From assembly GCF_002835665.1 (NCBI RefSeq), contig NZ_PIZV01000050.1, positions 1 to 58,791 of the forward strand: a stretch of DNA of 58,791 nt, given 5' to 3'. Each line of letters begins with the position of its first letter. The stretch's first letter is position 1. A model generated the notes under the pieces. That model did not search any database. It was not told the origin of the DNA and worked only from the letters and a program-made list of their open reading frames with translations. The translations under genes were made by a program, and so were the position numbers. Shown piece after piece: positions 1-8,969 of this stretch. The stretch comes from Chryseobacterium sp. PMSZPI (GTDB lineage Bacteria > Bacteroidota > Bacteroidia > Flavobacteriales > Weeksellaceae).

Positions 1-773
1 ATGATGAATTTTTGACAATCATCTTTTTCTACATAATCCAATAGAGCGGAAGTAGATCCGATAAAGTGAGCCAGTTTCAATACAGCTTCTTCACTTTCAG
101 GGTGTGCAATTAATTTTGCATCAGGATTGTCTGCCAATTGTTTTGCAATTCTTTCCATTGAGAAAGCTTCGTGTACTACACAGCTTCCATCCCAAAGAAT
201 CATATCGCGTCCTGTTTTTTTAGATAAATATCTTCCCAGGTTTTTGTCCGGAGCAAAAATAATAGGTCTGTCTTTTGGAAGAGCTTCGATGACCGTTTCA
301 GCGTTTGAGCTGGTTACGATAATATCACTTTCAGCTTTGGTTTCAGCGTTACAGTTGATGTAAGTTGCAATTAAAGCGTCAGGGTGTTGTTCACGCATTT
401 TTCTTAGTCCTTCTCCAGAACATCCGTCTGCTAAAGAGCATCCTGCCATAGTATCAGGTAAAACTACTTTTTTAGTTGGGTTCAGAATTTTAGCGGCTTC
501 CGCCATAAAGTGTACTCCGCAGAATACAATCATATCAGCATTGGTTTCTTTGGCCTGTCTTGCTAATTGGAGAGAATCCCCAAGAAAGTCGGCAATATCC
601 TGGATTTCACCAGGTTGGTAATAATGGGCAAGAATTACAGCATTTTTTTCTTCTTTAAGTTTAAGAATGGCTTTTACCAATTCTTCTCCTTGAGGAATTG
701 CTATATCTTTTATATCCAGAAATCCTTTTACAGGAATTGCAGATTTAGCTTTTTCTAATGTTTCGGTACTCAT
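1..773 (-). CDS. nadA: quinolinate synthase NadA (3' end outside window)
   Basis: NadA condenses iminoaspartate with dihydroxyacetone phosphate to quinolinate in de novo NAD synthesis, using a [4Fe-4S] cluster. The first 257 residues are visible from ATG at 773; the stop lies beyond the left edge. Family motifs are clear: ILAHYYQPGEIQD near 48, FCGVHFMAEAAK near 84, YINCNAETKAESD near 139 and a WDGSCVVHEAF block near 194. By alignment with the E. coli enzyme from memory, the cluster ligands should be Cys112 (AGCSLADGC) and Cys198; the third would lie outside the window. It follows gmk on the same strand after about 110 bases that hold an inverted repeat. Confidence 0.95.
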   Translation of the reverse strand, partial: MSTETLEKAKSAIPVKGFLDIKDIAIPQGEELVKAILKLKEEKNAVILAHYYQPGEIQDIADFLGDSLQLARQAKETNADMIVFCGVHFMAEAAKILNPTKKVVLPDTMAGCSLADGCSGEGLRKMREQHPDALIATYINCNAETKAESDIIVTSSNAETVIEALPKDRPIIFAPDKNLGRYLSKKTGRDMILWDGSCVVHEAFSMERIAKQLADNPDAKLIAHPESEEAVLKLAHFIGSTSALLDYVEKDDCQKFI

Positions 774-796
774 ATCAACCTCAATTTTTTCTTTTA

Positions 797-893
797 TAGA
801 AGTTAGAGATTAGAAACTAAAGGTTAGTATAAAATGAGGATAATTTTCCTGACACTAAAAAAACTAACTTCTAATTTCTGACTTCTAGTTTCT
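797..893. repeat. purine-rich inverted repeat (TTAGAAGTTAGA type)
   Basis: The left arm (798-820) is built from AGAAGTTAGAGATTAG-like units. The right arm (861-893) is the complementary series, so the region can fold into a long imperfect hairpin between gmk and nadA. The right arm overlaps the last codons and the stop of gmk (885-887). Similar units occur at about 25411-25480. Confidence 0.6.
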
Positions 894-1451
894 TTCTATA
901 AAACTTTTTATTAAACTTTCTATTTCTTTTTTTGCTACATCAAGATCAGTATTGATAACGATCTTGTCAAATTCGGTTGCATAAGACATTTCATCTTCGG
1001 CTTTTGCTACCCGGGTTTTGATGGTTTCTGCATCATCTGTATTTCTTGAAATCAATCTTCGTTCCAATTCTTCGATGGAAGGTGGTTCGATGAAAATAGA
1101 CAGGGCTTTTCCCCCGAAATATTTTTTTAAGGAAATACCTCCTTTTACATCTACATCAAAAATAACAACTTTTCCCTGATTCCAGATTTTTTCTACTTCA
1201 GATTTTAAAGTACCGTAATATTTATCAGTATATACTTCTTCATATTCTACAAAAGCATCTTCGGAAATTTTTTGTCTGAATTCGTCTGGCGTTAAAAAAT
1301 GATAATCCACTGCATGTACTTCACTTCCTCTCGGCTGTCTTGTAGTGCAAGAGATTGAAAATGCAAGTTCGGGAAATGTTTCCAAAGAATGTTTTACTAA
1401 TGTAGTTTTTCCGCTCCCTGATGGTGCTGAAAATATAATTACTTTATCCAT
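885..1451 (-). CDS. gmk: guanylate kinase
   Basis: Guanylate kinase phosphorylates GMP to GDP with ATP in the cytoplasm. The 188-residue length is typical. The P-loop SAPSGSGKTTL is at residues 8-18. The GMP-binding region follows: SCTTRQPRGSEVHAVDYHF, then the EYEEVYTDKYYGT segment near 70-82. The lid and C-terminal region (ERRLISRNTDDAETIKTRV) is also standard. The gene lies downstream of yicC on the same strand, an order common in bacteria, but about 200 bases holding a palindromic repeat separate them. The last residues (IERN) and the stop fall inside a second, purine-rich repeat. Confidence 0.96.
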   Translation of the reverse strand: MDKVIIFSAPSGSGKTTLVKHSLETFPELAFSISCTTRQPRGSEVHAVDYHFLTPDEFRQKISEDAFVEYEEVYTDKYYGTLKSEVEKIWNQGKVVIFDVDVKGGISLKKYFGGKALSIFIEPPSIEELERRLISRNTDDAETIKTRVAKAEDEMSYATEFDKIVINTDLDVAKKEIESLIKSFIERN

Positions 1452-1488
1452 TTAGATTAGAGATTTTCAAATAAGGTTGTCTTCTAAG

Positions 1489-1594
1489 TATCATTCTGAA
1501 TACAGACTAAAGGGCCGCAAACGAAGTCCTAAAATGGAGTAAAGAACCTCAAACGATGGATCATCAATGAGGTTCTTTCTTCGTTAGAATGATA
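1489..1594. repeat. REP-like palindromic element, copy 1 (TATCATTCTGA ends)
   Basis: The outer ends TATCATTCTGA (1489-1499) and TTAGAATGATA (1584-1594) are inverted with one mismatch. An inner perfect 10-bp stem, AAAGAACCTC (1541-1550) and GAGGTTCTTT (1569-1578), gives a two-stem hairpin. It shares its ends with the element at 3745-3820. It lies between yicC and gmk. Confidence 0.75.
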
Positions 1595-1650
1595 ATAGCC
1601 AAATTATTTGACTTTTGAGACTGTCTCATCTTTTGTCTATAGGTCTATTT

Positions 1651-2508
1651 CTATAATACGTTTAACGTTTGTTCTTTAATTTTTTCCAAATCATCCTTCA
1701 TCATAACAACCAGTTTCTGGATTTCGGCATGATTGGCTTTGGAACCTAATGTATTGATTTCTCTTCCGATTTCCTGGGAAATAAAGCCCAGTTTTTTTCC
1801 GTTGAAAGATTCATTATCCATTACTTCCTTGTAATATTTCAAATGTTGGGAAAGTCTTACCTTTTCTTCTGAAATATCAAGCTTTTCCGTGAAATATGCC
1901 ATTTCCTGATAGAAACGTGTTTCATCAACATTTTCGAATTCTTTCAGAGATTTTTGGTAGCGTTCTTTTACACTTACGATTCTTTCTTCTTCAAAAGGAA
2001 TAACTTCACTAAGATATTGAGAAATATTCTGAATGTTCCTGTTGAGTTCTTCATGTAAAATACTGCCTTCAGTTGTTCTGAATTCTTCAAATCTGTCTAC
2101 AGCAGCATGGACAATTTTTGCCAAAGCTTCCCATTCACCTTCTGTTAATTCATCAGGTCTTGAGGTAATTGCTTCAGGAAGTCTTACTGCCATTTTCAGG
2201 TATTCAAAATCGGGACCGTCTGATGCAATATTTTTCAATTCATTGATATATGAATCAATTAAATTTTTATTAATTTTTACATCATTGGACTCTTCAAGAT
2301 TCTCTAGGTTAACGTAGCAATCTACTTTTCCACGGATAATTCTATCGTTAAGAATTTTTCTGATCTCAAATTCTTTTTCTTTATAACGTAAAGGAATTTT
2401 AATATTTAAATCAAAGCTCTTACTGTTCAATGACTTAATATCTATTGTTATTTTTTTTCCTTCAAAAACACCTTCGGCTCTACCGAAGCCGGTCATTGAT
2501 AAAATCAT
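1651..2508 (-). CDS. YicC family endoribonuclease
   Basis: This protein belongs to the YicC/YloC family, members of which are reported to act as endoribonucleases on RNA. The 285-residue length is normal. The N-terminal family signature MILSMTGFGRAEG is intact. The C-terminal half has the conserved block around GKKLGFISQEIGREINTLGSKA and ends DLEKIKEQTLNVL, as is usual. There is no signal peptide, so it is cytoplasmic. A consensus -7 box TATCTTTG sits 18 bases upstream on the minus strand. It is the first gene of a likely yicC-gmk-nadA group. I leave the symbol empty because yicC and yloC are both used. Confidence 0.92.
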   Translation of the reverse strand: MILSMTGFGRAEGVFEGKKITIDIKSLNSKSFDLNIKIPLRYKEKEFEIRKILNDRIIRGKVDCYVNLENLEESNDVKINKNLIDSYINELKNIASDGPDFEYLKMAVRLPEAITSRPDELTEGEWEALAKIVHAAVDRFEEFRTTEGSILHEELNRNIQNISQYLSEVIPFEEERIVSVKERYQKSLKEFENVDETRFYQEMAYFTEKLDISEEKVRLSQHLKYYKEVMDNESFNGKKLGFISQEIGREINTLGSKANHAEIQKLVVMMKDDLEKIKEQTLNVL

Positions 2509-2525
2509 AGTTTTTTATTGTTCTA

Positions 2526-2533
2526 CAAAGATA
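2526..2533 (-). promoter_or_regulatory. -7 promoter box for yicC-type gene
   Basis: On the minus strand these bases read TATCTTTG, a perfect match to the Bacteroidota sigma-ABfr -7 consensus TAnnTTTG, 18 bases before the ATG at 2508. I did not find a clear -33 TTG at the expected spacing. Confidence 0.6.
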
Positions 2534-2606
2534 AACATTTAAGTCTATAATGTGATACCATGAAATTTTAACATAGATTATCTGATTATTCAATGTTAAA
2601 TTTATA

Positions 2607-2740
2607 TTGAGCCATTAAGATTTTAATGAAGAAGATAAGAATATTAAGATGAGCTTCGCTTTTGGCATAATGCTTAAGAAAAATCTATTGGATTTTTTTC
2701 TTAATTAAACTTAACAACTTAAATATTCTTAATGGTTCAA
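2607..2740. repeat. MITE-like element with TTGARCCATTAAGA inverted ends
   Basis: TTGAGCCATTAAGA (2607-2620) and TCTTAATGGTTCAA (2727-2740) are inverted repeats matching at 13 of 14 positions. The 134-bp element is rich in TTAAG and CTTAA. It fills most of the 300-base gap between the divergent genes at 2508 and 2809. No coding potential was seen inside it. Confidence 0.65.
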
Positions 2741-2808
2741 AACAATCCGTCACTTTTTTGTGTTTAAAAATAAAAATTAAAATGGGCTCATTTTTGTAAA
2801 TTAGCGCT

Positions 2809-3729
2809 GTGAAAAAGAAAAATTTGATTTCTGTAGTAGGACCCACCGGAATTGGTAAAACAAGATTGGCAATTGATCTGGCTCAACATTTCAATACGGA
2901 GATTGTTTCCTGCGATTCCAGGCAGTTTTTTAAAGAAATGAAAATAGGAACTGCCGCTCCTTCTGAAGAAGAACTCGCTGAAGCAACTCATCATTTTATA
3001 GGAAATCTTTCGGTAGAAGAATATTATTCTATCGGACAATACGAGGAAGATGCCTTGAAAAAACTCGATGAACTTTTTACAACTCATGATACCGTTATTC
3101 TTGTTGGTGGAAGTATGATGTATGAAAAAGCTGTGATTGAAGGACTTAACGATTTGCCGGAAGCCAATACTGAAAATCAGGAAAAACTTCAGCAGATCAT
3201 GGAGCAGGAAGGAGTTGAAAAACTTCAGAATATTTTAAAGGAACTCGATCCTGAATATTTTGCAGTGGTGGATATTCACAATCATCGTCGACTTCTTAGA
3301 GCGATTGATGTCATCTGGCAGACTGATAAAAAATATTCAGAACAGATTGCTGTTTCTCAGGATTCCAGAGACTTTAATGTGATCAGAATCGGAATTGAAG
3401 CGCCAAGAGAAGAATTGTATGACAGAATCAACCGAAGAGTAGATATAATGATGGAAAAAGGGCTTTTGGATGAGGTGAAAAGTCTTGAAAAATTCAAAGG
3501 TTTGACGGCTTTGAATACTGTTGGTTATTCCGAATTATTTAAATACTTTGATGGGGAATGGGACCTGGATTTTGCTGTTTCTGAAATTAAAAAGAACAGT
3601 AGAAGGTATGCTAAGCGTCAGCTGACCTGGTATCGAAAAGCAAATGATATTCATTATTTGCAGTTGGGGTATTCTCAACAGGATTATGAAGATTTGATTC
3701 TTTGGATTACTGAACAGTTTGAGAAGTAA
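2809..3729 (+). CDS. miaA: tRNA dimethylallyltransferase
   Basis: MiaA transfers a dimethylallyl group to N6 of adenosine 37 in tRNAs that read UNN codons. The protein is 306 residues, a normal length. The P-loop GPTGIGKT is at residues 11-18. The family's SCDSRQFFKEMKIGTAAPS block is near 34-52, and the tRNA-contact region near the C terminus includes RRYAKRQLTWYRK. The start is GTG at 2809; this is the only start that keeps the N-terminal strand before the P-loop, and no in-frame ATG lies nearby. A TTTTTG run about 12 bases upstream may be a weak -7 box. It is transcribed alone, divergent from the yicC-type gene. Confidence 0.95.
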   Translation: MKKKNLISVVGPTGIGKTRLAIDLAQHFNTEIVSCDSRQFFKEMKIGTAAPSEEELAEATHHFIGNLSVEEYYSIGQYEEDALKKLDELFTTHDTVILVGGSMMYEKAVIEGLNDLPEANTENQEKLQQIMEQEGVEKLQNILKELDPEYFAVVDIHNHRRLLRAIDVIWQTDKKYSEQIAVSQDSRDFNVIRIGIEAPREELYDRINRRVDIMMEKGLLDEVKSLEKFKGLTALNTVGYSELFKYFDGEWDLDFAVSEIKKNSRRYAKRQLTWYRKANDIHYLQLGYSQQDYEDLILWITEQFEK

Positions 3730-3744
3730 ATTAAGCTTCCGGTT

Positions 3745-3820
3745 TGTCATTCTGAATGGAACAAAGTGGAATGAAGAATCCTAAAATAATCAAAGAGATT
3801 CTTCCTTCGTCAGAATGACA
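3745..3820. repeat. REP-like palindromic element, copy 2 (TGTCATTCTGA ends)
   Basis: The perfect 11-bp inverted ends are TGTCATTCTGA (3745-3755) and TCAGAATGACA (3810-3820). An inner stem, GAAGAATC (3773-3780) and GATTCTTC (3797-3804), completes the structure. It lies between the convergent genes miaA and the efflux outer membrane factor. It has the same architecture as the copy at 1489-1594. Confidence 0.8.
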
Positions 3821-3860
3821 AGCAGAGTGATTTAACGTTCATTCTTAAAATTTATAGCAT

Positions 3861-3888
3861 AAAAAATGCGGCCTTATAAAGAACCGCA
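3861..3888 (-). terminator. intrinsic terminator of the efflux operon
   Basis: On the minus strand, TGCGG and CCGCA (3867-3871 with 3884-3888) pair, with an inner CTT/AAG extension, and a run of six T follows. It lies 23 bases past the stop of the outer membrane factor gene. Confidence 0.75.
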
Positions 3889-3911
3889 CTCAAACAATAT
3901 AATTTAATTTA

Positions 3912-5324
3912 CTACTTCCAACCGCCACCTAGTGCTCTGTATAAATCTACAATGCTACTTAATCTCTGTCTTTTAATGGAAGCTAAATTTAGCTCTGCTT
4001 GAAGAGAGTTTCCCTGTGCGGTAATCACTTCCAGATAATTGGCTGAACCTCCTCTGTAAAGAAGTTGTGCACTTTTAATTCCATCCTTTAATGTGGTGGC
4101 CTGTTCAGTGGCTTTTCGTTCCTGAATTTTTAAATTTTCATTAGATACCAAAGCGTCGGAAATCTCACCAACAGCATTCAATACCGATTGACGGAAAGCA
4201 AGAACATTTTTCTCTCTTTGAATTTTGGCTACTTCCAGGTCTGTCTTTAATTGTCTTTTCTGGAAAATAGGTTGGGTAAGCCCTCCTAAAACAGACCCAA
4301 ACAAGGAAGCCGGAATCTGAAACCAGTTATCGAACTTGAATGAGTTTACCCCTCCGTTAGCTGTAATTTTTAAGGTAGGATACATATTAGCCTGCGCAAT
4401 TCCTACCATAGCATTGGATTCCAATAACACCAATTCCTGCTGACGGACATCCGGTCTTCGGCTCACCATCGCAGCAGGCAGTCCTGCTGTAATATTCTGA
4501 GGTAATGAAGTATCGGACATTTCAATTGTTCTGTTTATTTTATTGGGCATTTCTCCCACAAGAATACTCAAAGCATTTTCCTGGATAGCAATATTTTGTT
4601 CCAATTGCGAGATCAGAAGTTCTGTTGCCTGTTTCTGAGCCGTAGATTGTTGAACTCCTAAAGAGGTTGTATCACCACTTTCCCACATCTTTTGTGTGAT
4701 TAATAAAGTATTGGAACTTAATTCCAGATTAGATTTTGCAATCGCCAATTGTTTATCCAGCATCAAAAGGTTGTAATACCCTTGAGCGATGGCTGCCACA
4801 ACCTGCGTTTGAACGGCTTTGGAACCTTCATAAGTTTGAAGATACTGCATTCTTGAAACCTCTTGCTGGTTTTTAATCTTTCCCCAAATATCAGCTTCCC
4901 AGGAAAGATTGAATGCTGCATTATAATCCTCAACATGGCTTTGTCCTAAAAATAAATTTAAGCTTTGCCCATTCATGCTGTTTTTGGATGGCTTTGAAAT
5001 CTGTCCGCTTACTCCAAATCCTACATCAGGATATTGCATATATTTGGCCTGTTTCAGCTTTTCTTGTGAGGCTGCCACTTGCTTTAATGCAATTTGAAGA
5101 TCATAATTATTTTTTATTCCTTTTTCAATTAATCCCTGTAAAGTTGGATCATTGAAAAACTGTTTCCACTCCAGGTTGGCTATACTGGCTGTATCGGCAG
5201 TGGCTGTATACTGAAACTTTTCCGGTAGCTGTAGCTCCGGCTCCGTGTATGCCAGTTTTGACACACACGAAACAGAGCCTAAGGCAAGCACAAAAGTTAG
5301 AATGATATTTTTTAGTCTTTTCAT
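3912..5324 (-). CDS. RND efflux outer membrane factor (OprM/NodT type lipoprotein)
   Basis: This is the TolC-like outer membrane channel of a tripartite RND pump. The 470-residue length is typical of the OprM/NodT subgroup. It starts with a lipoprotein signal ending GSVSC, with the lipidated cysteine at residue 20. Two outer-membrane-efflux repeats are recognisable, with the family motifs SWEADIWGKIKNQQEV and, in the second repeat, FQKRQLKTDLEVAKIQREK. RRPDVRQQELVL marks the start of the second repeat. It is the last gene of the adaptor-permease-channel set. The 236-base gap from the permease holds repeats, and the gene is followed by an intrinsic terminator. Confidence 0.93.
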   Translation of the reverse strand: MKRLKNIILTFVLALGSVSCVSKLAYTEPELQLPEKFQYTATADTASIANLEWKQFFNDPTLQGLIEKGIKNNYDLQIALKQVAASQEKLKQAKYMQYPDVGFGVSGQISKPSKNSMNGQSLNLFLGQSHVEDYNAAFNLSWEADIWGKIKNQQEVSRMQYLQTYEGSKAVQTQVVAAIAQGYYNLLMLDKQLAIAKSNLELSSNTLLITQKMWESGDTTSLGVQQSTAQKQATELLISQLEQNIAIQENALSILVGEMPNKINRTIEMSDTSLPQNITAGLPAAMVSRRPDVRQQELVLLESNAMVGIAQANMYPTLKITANGGVNSFKFDNWFQIPASLFGSVLGGLTQPIFQKRQLKTDLEVAKIQREKNVLAFRQSVLNAVGEISDALVSNENLKIQERKATEQATTLKDGIKSAQLLYRGGSANYLEVITAQGNSLQAELNLASIKRQRLSSIVDLYRALGGGWK

Positions 5325-5378
5325 AGTTGCTGTTTAATAAACTTTAATGAAGTACAAAACCTTGAGGAATATTTTTAT

Positions 5379-5409
5379 TTCCCACAGATGACACAGATTT
5401 GCACGGATG
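5379..5409. repeat. CACAGATT-type interspersed repeat (one arm)
   Basis: These bases read as TTTCCCACAGATG, ACACAGATTT and GCACGGATG in succession. This is the same unit as at 18394-18528, 47583-47655 and 50835-50908. Only one arm of the palindrome is visible here. Confidence 0.5.
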
Positions 5410-5419
5410 TTTATGGATA

Positions 5420-5525
5420 AGAAAATCAGAGATTTTCAAAAACTTAAGTGCACTTTTTAGGTATCATACTTTTACTTTAAGATCGCTTAAGTGTTATCGT
5501 AAAATCTTTTGTGACTTTTGTGGTT
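5420..5525. repeat. ACTTAAGTG / CTTTTGTGACTTTTGTGG interspersed repeat
   Basis: The segment starts with a small palindrome, AAAATC-AGA-GATTTT. It continues through AACTTAAGTG and GCTTAAGTGTTATCG and ends with CTTTTGTGACTTTTGTGG. The first part recurs at 8838-8930 in the other gap of the same operon. The last part is the arm of the perfect palindrome at 33259-33297. Confidence 0.55.
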
Positions 5526-5560
5526 TCCATATTCCTCAACAGTTTTCAAATACTTTTATT

Positions 5561-8500
5561 TTAATGAGGTGCTGATAAAAGTTCTGCCTCCAGTTTTTGT
5601 CTTTGAAGTCTTTTCTTTTTTCTGCTTGGCATTTTTTCATGCAGATACTGGAAGATTACAAACATAACCGGAATGATGAAGATTCCGAATATTACTCCTG
5701 TAAGCATTCCACCTACCGTACTATACCCGATAGAGTGATTCCCTTTTGCAGAAGCTCCTTGTGTCCAAACCAACGGAAGCATTCCCACGATAAACGCGAA
5801 AGATGTCATCAGGATGGGCCTTAAACGTAATCTTGAAGCCTGAAGAGCTGATTCAATCAATGATTTTCCTGCGTTTCTTCTCTGTACCGCGAATTCTACG
5901 ATCAGAATGGCATTTTTCGCAAGCAATCCGACAAGCATGATTAATCCTACCTGTACGTAAATGTTGTTATCAATTCCTGCCAGTCCGGTGAAGGCAAATA
6001 CTCCAAATACTCCAGTCGGGATGGTAAGAATAATGGCAAACGGAAGAATATAACTTTCATATTGAGCAGCCAGCAGGAAGTATACAAAGAGAATACTTAA
6101 AAGGAAGATAAATACAGTTTGTCCACCTGTTTTAATCTCTTCACGGGTAATTCCTGTCCATTCATAGCCATAACCTCTTGGTAATGATTGTTGAGCTACT
6201 TCTTCTACTGCCTTGATAGCATCTCCAGTACTATAGCCCGGTTTTGGAGTCCCGTTAATGGTTACTGCATTGAAAAGGTTGTTTCTGGTTACGGTTTCAG
6301 GGCCAAAAGTTCTTTTTAAGGTCACCAATGTTTTTGCAGGAACCATTTCACCCATTTTATTTTTTACATAAATACCTTCCAGTGAGTTGGCATCTGTACG
6401 GTACGGAATATCTGCCTGGGCCATTACACGATAGTATTTTCCGAATCTGTTAAAATCCGATACGAAGCTACTTCCGAAATAAATTTGCATTGTCTGCATC
6501 AATTCTGTTACAGAAACACCCAGCTGATTGGCTTTGTCCGTATCTACATCAATGGTATATTGAGGATTTCCTGCCGCATAAGTGGTAAAGGCAAAAGCAA
6601 TTTCAGGACGCTTCATCAATTCGCCAATGAATTTTTGAGTGGTTGTTCCCAATTGCTCAAAAGAACCGTTTGTCTTATCCTGTAACATAAATTCAAAACC
6701 GGAAACGTTACCGAAACCTTGTACGGTAGGGAAGTTGAAGAAGAACGCATTCGCATCTTTCACCTGGCTTACCTTTCCTGTTAGTGCTGCTGCAATCTGG
6801 TCCGGGTCATTCATTTCACCACGCTTATCATAATCTTTAAGTTTAATAAAACCTGCAGAATATGGAGATGCATTGGCGTTACTGATAAAGTTCATACCAT
6901 CTGCTACCCAAAGGTGATTGGTGGCTTTTTCTGCATTGATGATTTTATCAATCTGTGCAGTTGCTCTGTGGGTTCTTTCCAGTGAGCTTCCCGGAGGAGT
7001 ATTCACTGCATATAATACAAATCCCTGATCTTCCGTTGGAATAAATCCTGACGGCGCTTTTTTAATAAGAAAAATACTTGTTGCTGTAATAAGGATTAAT
7101 CCTCCAATGGCAACCCATTTATTTTTGATTAAAAATTTAAGACTATAAATATATTTTCTGGTCATGCTGTTAAAGCTAGCATTGAAAGCATTGAAAAATC
7201 TTGCTCCAAAACCTGTTTTATGACCATGTTCCCCGTGCTCTCCCTGAGGATCATTCAAGAACATCGCACATAATGCAGGACTTAAGGTCAATGCATTGAC
7301 TGCAGAAATAAGAATGGCAATCGCTAAGGTGAAGGCAAATTGTCTATAGAAAACCCCTGCGGGTCCCTGCATAAAACCTACCGGAATAAATACTGCACAC
7401 ATTACCAACGTAATCGAAATAATGGCTCCTGAAATTTCGCTCATAGAGCTCATTGTAGCATGTTCTACAGGCATTCCTGTTTGCTCCATTTTTGAATGGA
7501 CAGCCTCTACCACCACGATGGCATCATCTACTACAATACCAATAGCCAATACCAATGCGAACAATGTCAACATGTTGATACTGAAACCAAATAGCTGGAG
7601 GAAGAAGAATGTACCGATAATCGCAACCGGAACTGCAATCGCCGGAATTAAAGTAGATCTGAAATCCTGAAGGAAAATATAGACTACAATAAATACAAGG
7701 ATAAATGCAATGACAAGAGTTTCAACTACCTGATGAATAGACGCATCCAAAAAGTCTTTGGAATTATACATGATGATGGGCTTCACTCCTTTAGGCAGGG
7801 TTGTTTCCATTACCTTAACCTGCTTTTCAATCTCAGTAAGGATTTCATTAGCGTTGGAACCTGCTGTCTGTAAGATCGCAAATCCGGCAACAGGTTTTCC
7901 ATCTACTCTGTTGGTCGCTGTATAAGTATATGAACCGAATTCTACTCTTGCAACATCCTTTAATCTTAGGAAAGAACCATCACTGTTGGCTTTGATAGCT
8001 ATGTTCTCATAATCTTCATTCTTATTAAGCTTTCCTTTATACTTAAGGATATATTCGTAAGTTTCTTTACTGCCTTGCCCTAAACGACCGGGAGCTGCTT
8101 CAAGATTATGATCTTTGATGGCCCCTAAAACTTCTTGTGGGGAAAGGTTATTAGCAGCCAATCGATCCGGTTTCAGCCAGATTCTCATGGAATAATCCCT
8201 TGTTCCGAATACCTGTGCTTGTGCTACTCCCGGAATACGTTGTATTTGCGGAATAACATTGATTTTCAGGTAGTTTTGTAAGAAAAGTTCGTCGTATTGT
8301 TTGGCATCTTCACTGGTGAGTCCCATGAACATGATCATACTGTTCTGAACCTTTTGTGTAGAAATTCCGGCTTGTACCACTTCCTGAGGAAGCTGGCTCA
8401 TTGCTTTGGATACACGGTTCTGTACATTTACCGCCGCATTGTCGGGATCTGCTCCCTGTTTGAAGAAAACACTCAGGGTCATGGTACCGTCGTTACTTGA

Positions 8501-8743
8501 GTTTGAAGTCATGTAGGTCATGTTTTCAACTCCGTTTACGGCTTCTTCAATCGGGGTAGCTACGGAACGAGCTACTACCTCAGCATTTGCTCCCGGATAA
8601 AAAGCCGTTACCTGAACACTGGGTGGGGCGATATCCGGAAAGAGGGCAATAGGCAAATTAAAGAGAGACAATGCTCCCAATAATAAGAGTATGATGGAGA
8701 TGACCGTTGAAAGTACCGGTCTTTCTATAAATTGTTTTAACAT
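5561..8743 (-). CDS. RND multidrug efflux permease (AcrB/HAE1 family)
   Basis: This is the inner-membrane proton/drug antiporter of the pump. At 1060 residues it has the usual AcrB length. It opens with MLKQFIERPVLSTVISIILL and the PDIAPPSVQV motif of the porter domain. TM4 carries the paired aspartates of the proton relay (LAIGIVVDDAIVVVE), and TM10 carries the matching lysine (VGLLAKNAILIVEFA). Those residues support hydrophobic and amphiphilic drug export (HAE1) rather than metal export. Both large periplasmic loops are present. It lies 226 bases after the adaptor gene and 236 before the channel gene, wide gaps for such operons and both occupied by repeats. Confidence 0.96.
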   Translation of the reverse strand: MLKQFIERPVLSTVISIILLLLGALSLFNLPIALFPDIAPPSVQVTAFYPGANAEVVARSVATPIEEAVNGVENMTYMTSNSSNDGTMTLSVFFKQGADPDNAAVNVQNRVSKAMSQLPQEVVQAGISTQKVQNSMIMFMGLTSEDAKQYDELFLQNYLKINVIPQIQRIPGVAQAQVFGTRDYSMRIWLKPDRLAANNLSPQEVLGAIKDHNLEAAPGRLGQGSKETYEYILKYKGKLNKNEDYENIAIKANSDGSFLRLKDVARVEFGSYTYTATNRVDGKPVAGFAILQTAGSNANEILTEIEKQVKVMETTLPKGVKPIIMYNSKDFLDASIHQVVETLVIAFILVFIVVYIFLQDFRSTLIPAIAVPVAIIGTFFFLQLFGFSINMLTLFALVLAIGIVVDDAIVVVEAVHSKMEQTGMPVEHATMSSMSEISGAIISITLVMCAVFIPVGFMQGPAGVFYRQFAFTLAIAILISAVNALTLSPALCAMFLNDPQGEHGEHGHKTGFGARFFNAFNASFNSMTRKYIYSLKFLIKNKWVAIGGLILITATSIFLIKKAPSGFIPTEDQGFVLYAVNTPPGSSLERTHRATAQIDKIINAEKATNHLWVADGMNFISNANASPYSAGFIKLKDYDKRGEMNDPDQIAAALTGKVSQVKDANAFFFNFPTVQGFGNVSGFEFMLQDKTNGSFEQLGTTTQKFIGELMKRPEIAFAFTTYAAGNPQYTIDVDTDKANQLGVSVTELMQTMQIYFGSSFVSDFNRFGKYYRVMAQADIPYRTDANSLEGIYVKNKMGEMVPAKTLVTLKRTFGPETVTRNNLFNAVTINGTPKPGYSTGDAIKAVEEVAQQSLPRGYGYEWTGITREEIKTGGQTVFIFLLSILFVYFLLAAQYESYILPFAIILTIPTGVFGVFAFTGLAGIDNNIYVQVGLIMLVGLLAKNAILIVEFAVQRRNAGKSLIESALQASRLRLRPILMTSFAFIVGMLPLVWTQGASAKGNHSIGYSTVGGMLTGVIFGIFIIPVMFVIFQYLHEKMPSRKKKRLQRQKLEAELLSAPH

Positions 8744-8744
8744 A

Positions 8745-8930
8745 AGAAGTTTATTTTTTTAAGTGTTTAAACTTTTTCTTAAAACACTTAAGTTGATCTA
8801 GTTTTAAAGCTTGGAAAATAGTAGTACACTTTAGATGAAAATCATTGATTTTCAAAATACTTAGGTATTCTTAATCAACAGAATGATGATGATGACTTTA
8901 AAAACTTAAGTGTTATAAAGATGAAATTTA
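8745..8930. repeat. intergenic repeat region between adaptor and permease genes
   Basis: The region contains TTTTTTTAAGTGTTTAAAC, AAAACACTTAAG, a palindrome GAAAATCA-TT-GATTTTC (about 8838-8855), and AACTTAAGTGTTATAAAG near its end. The AACTTAAGTG words and the GATTTTCAAAA hairpin match the segment at 5420-5525. Confidence 0.5.
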
Positions 8931-8969
8931 AACTGCTCTCTTAATCTTAAATTGTCATATTGAGATCTA

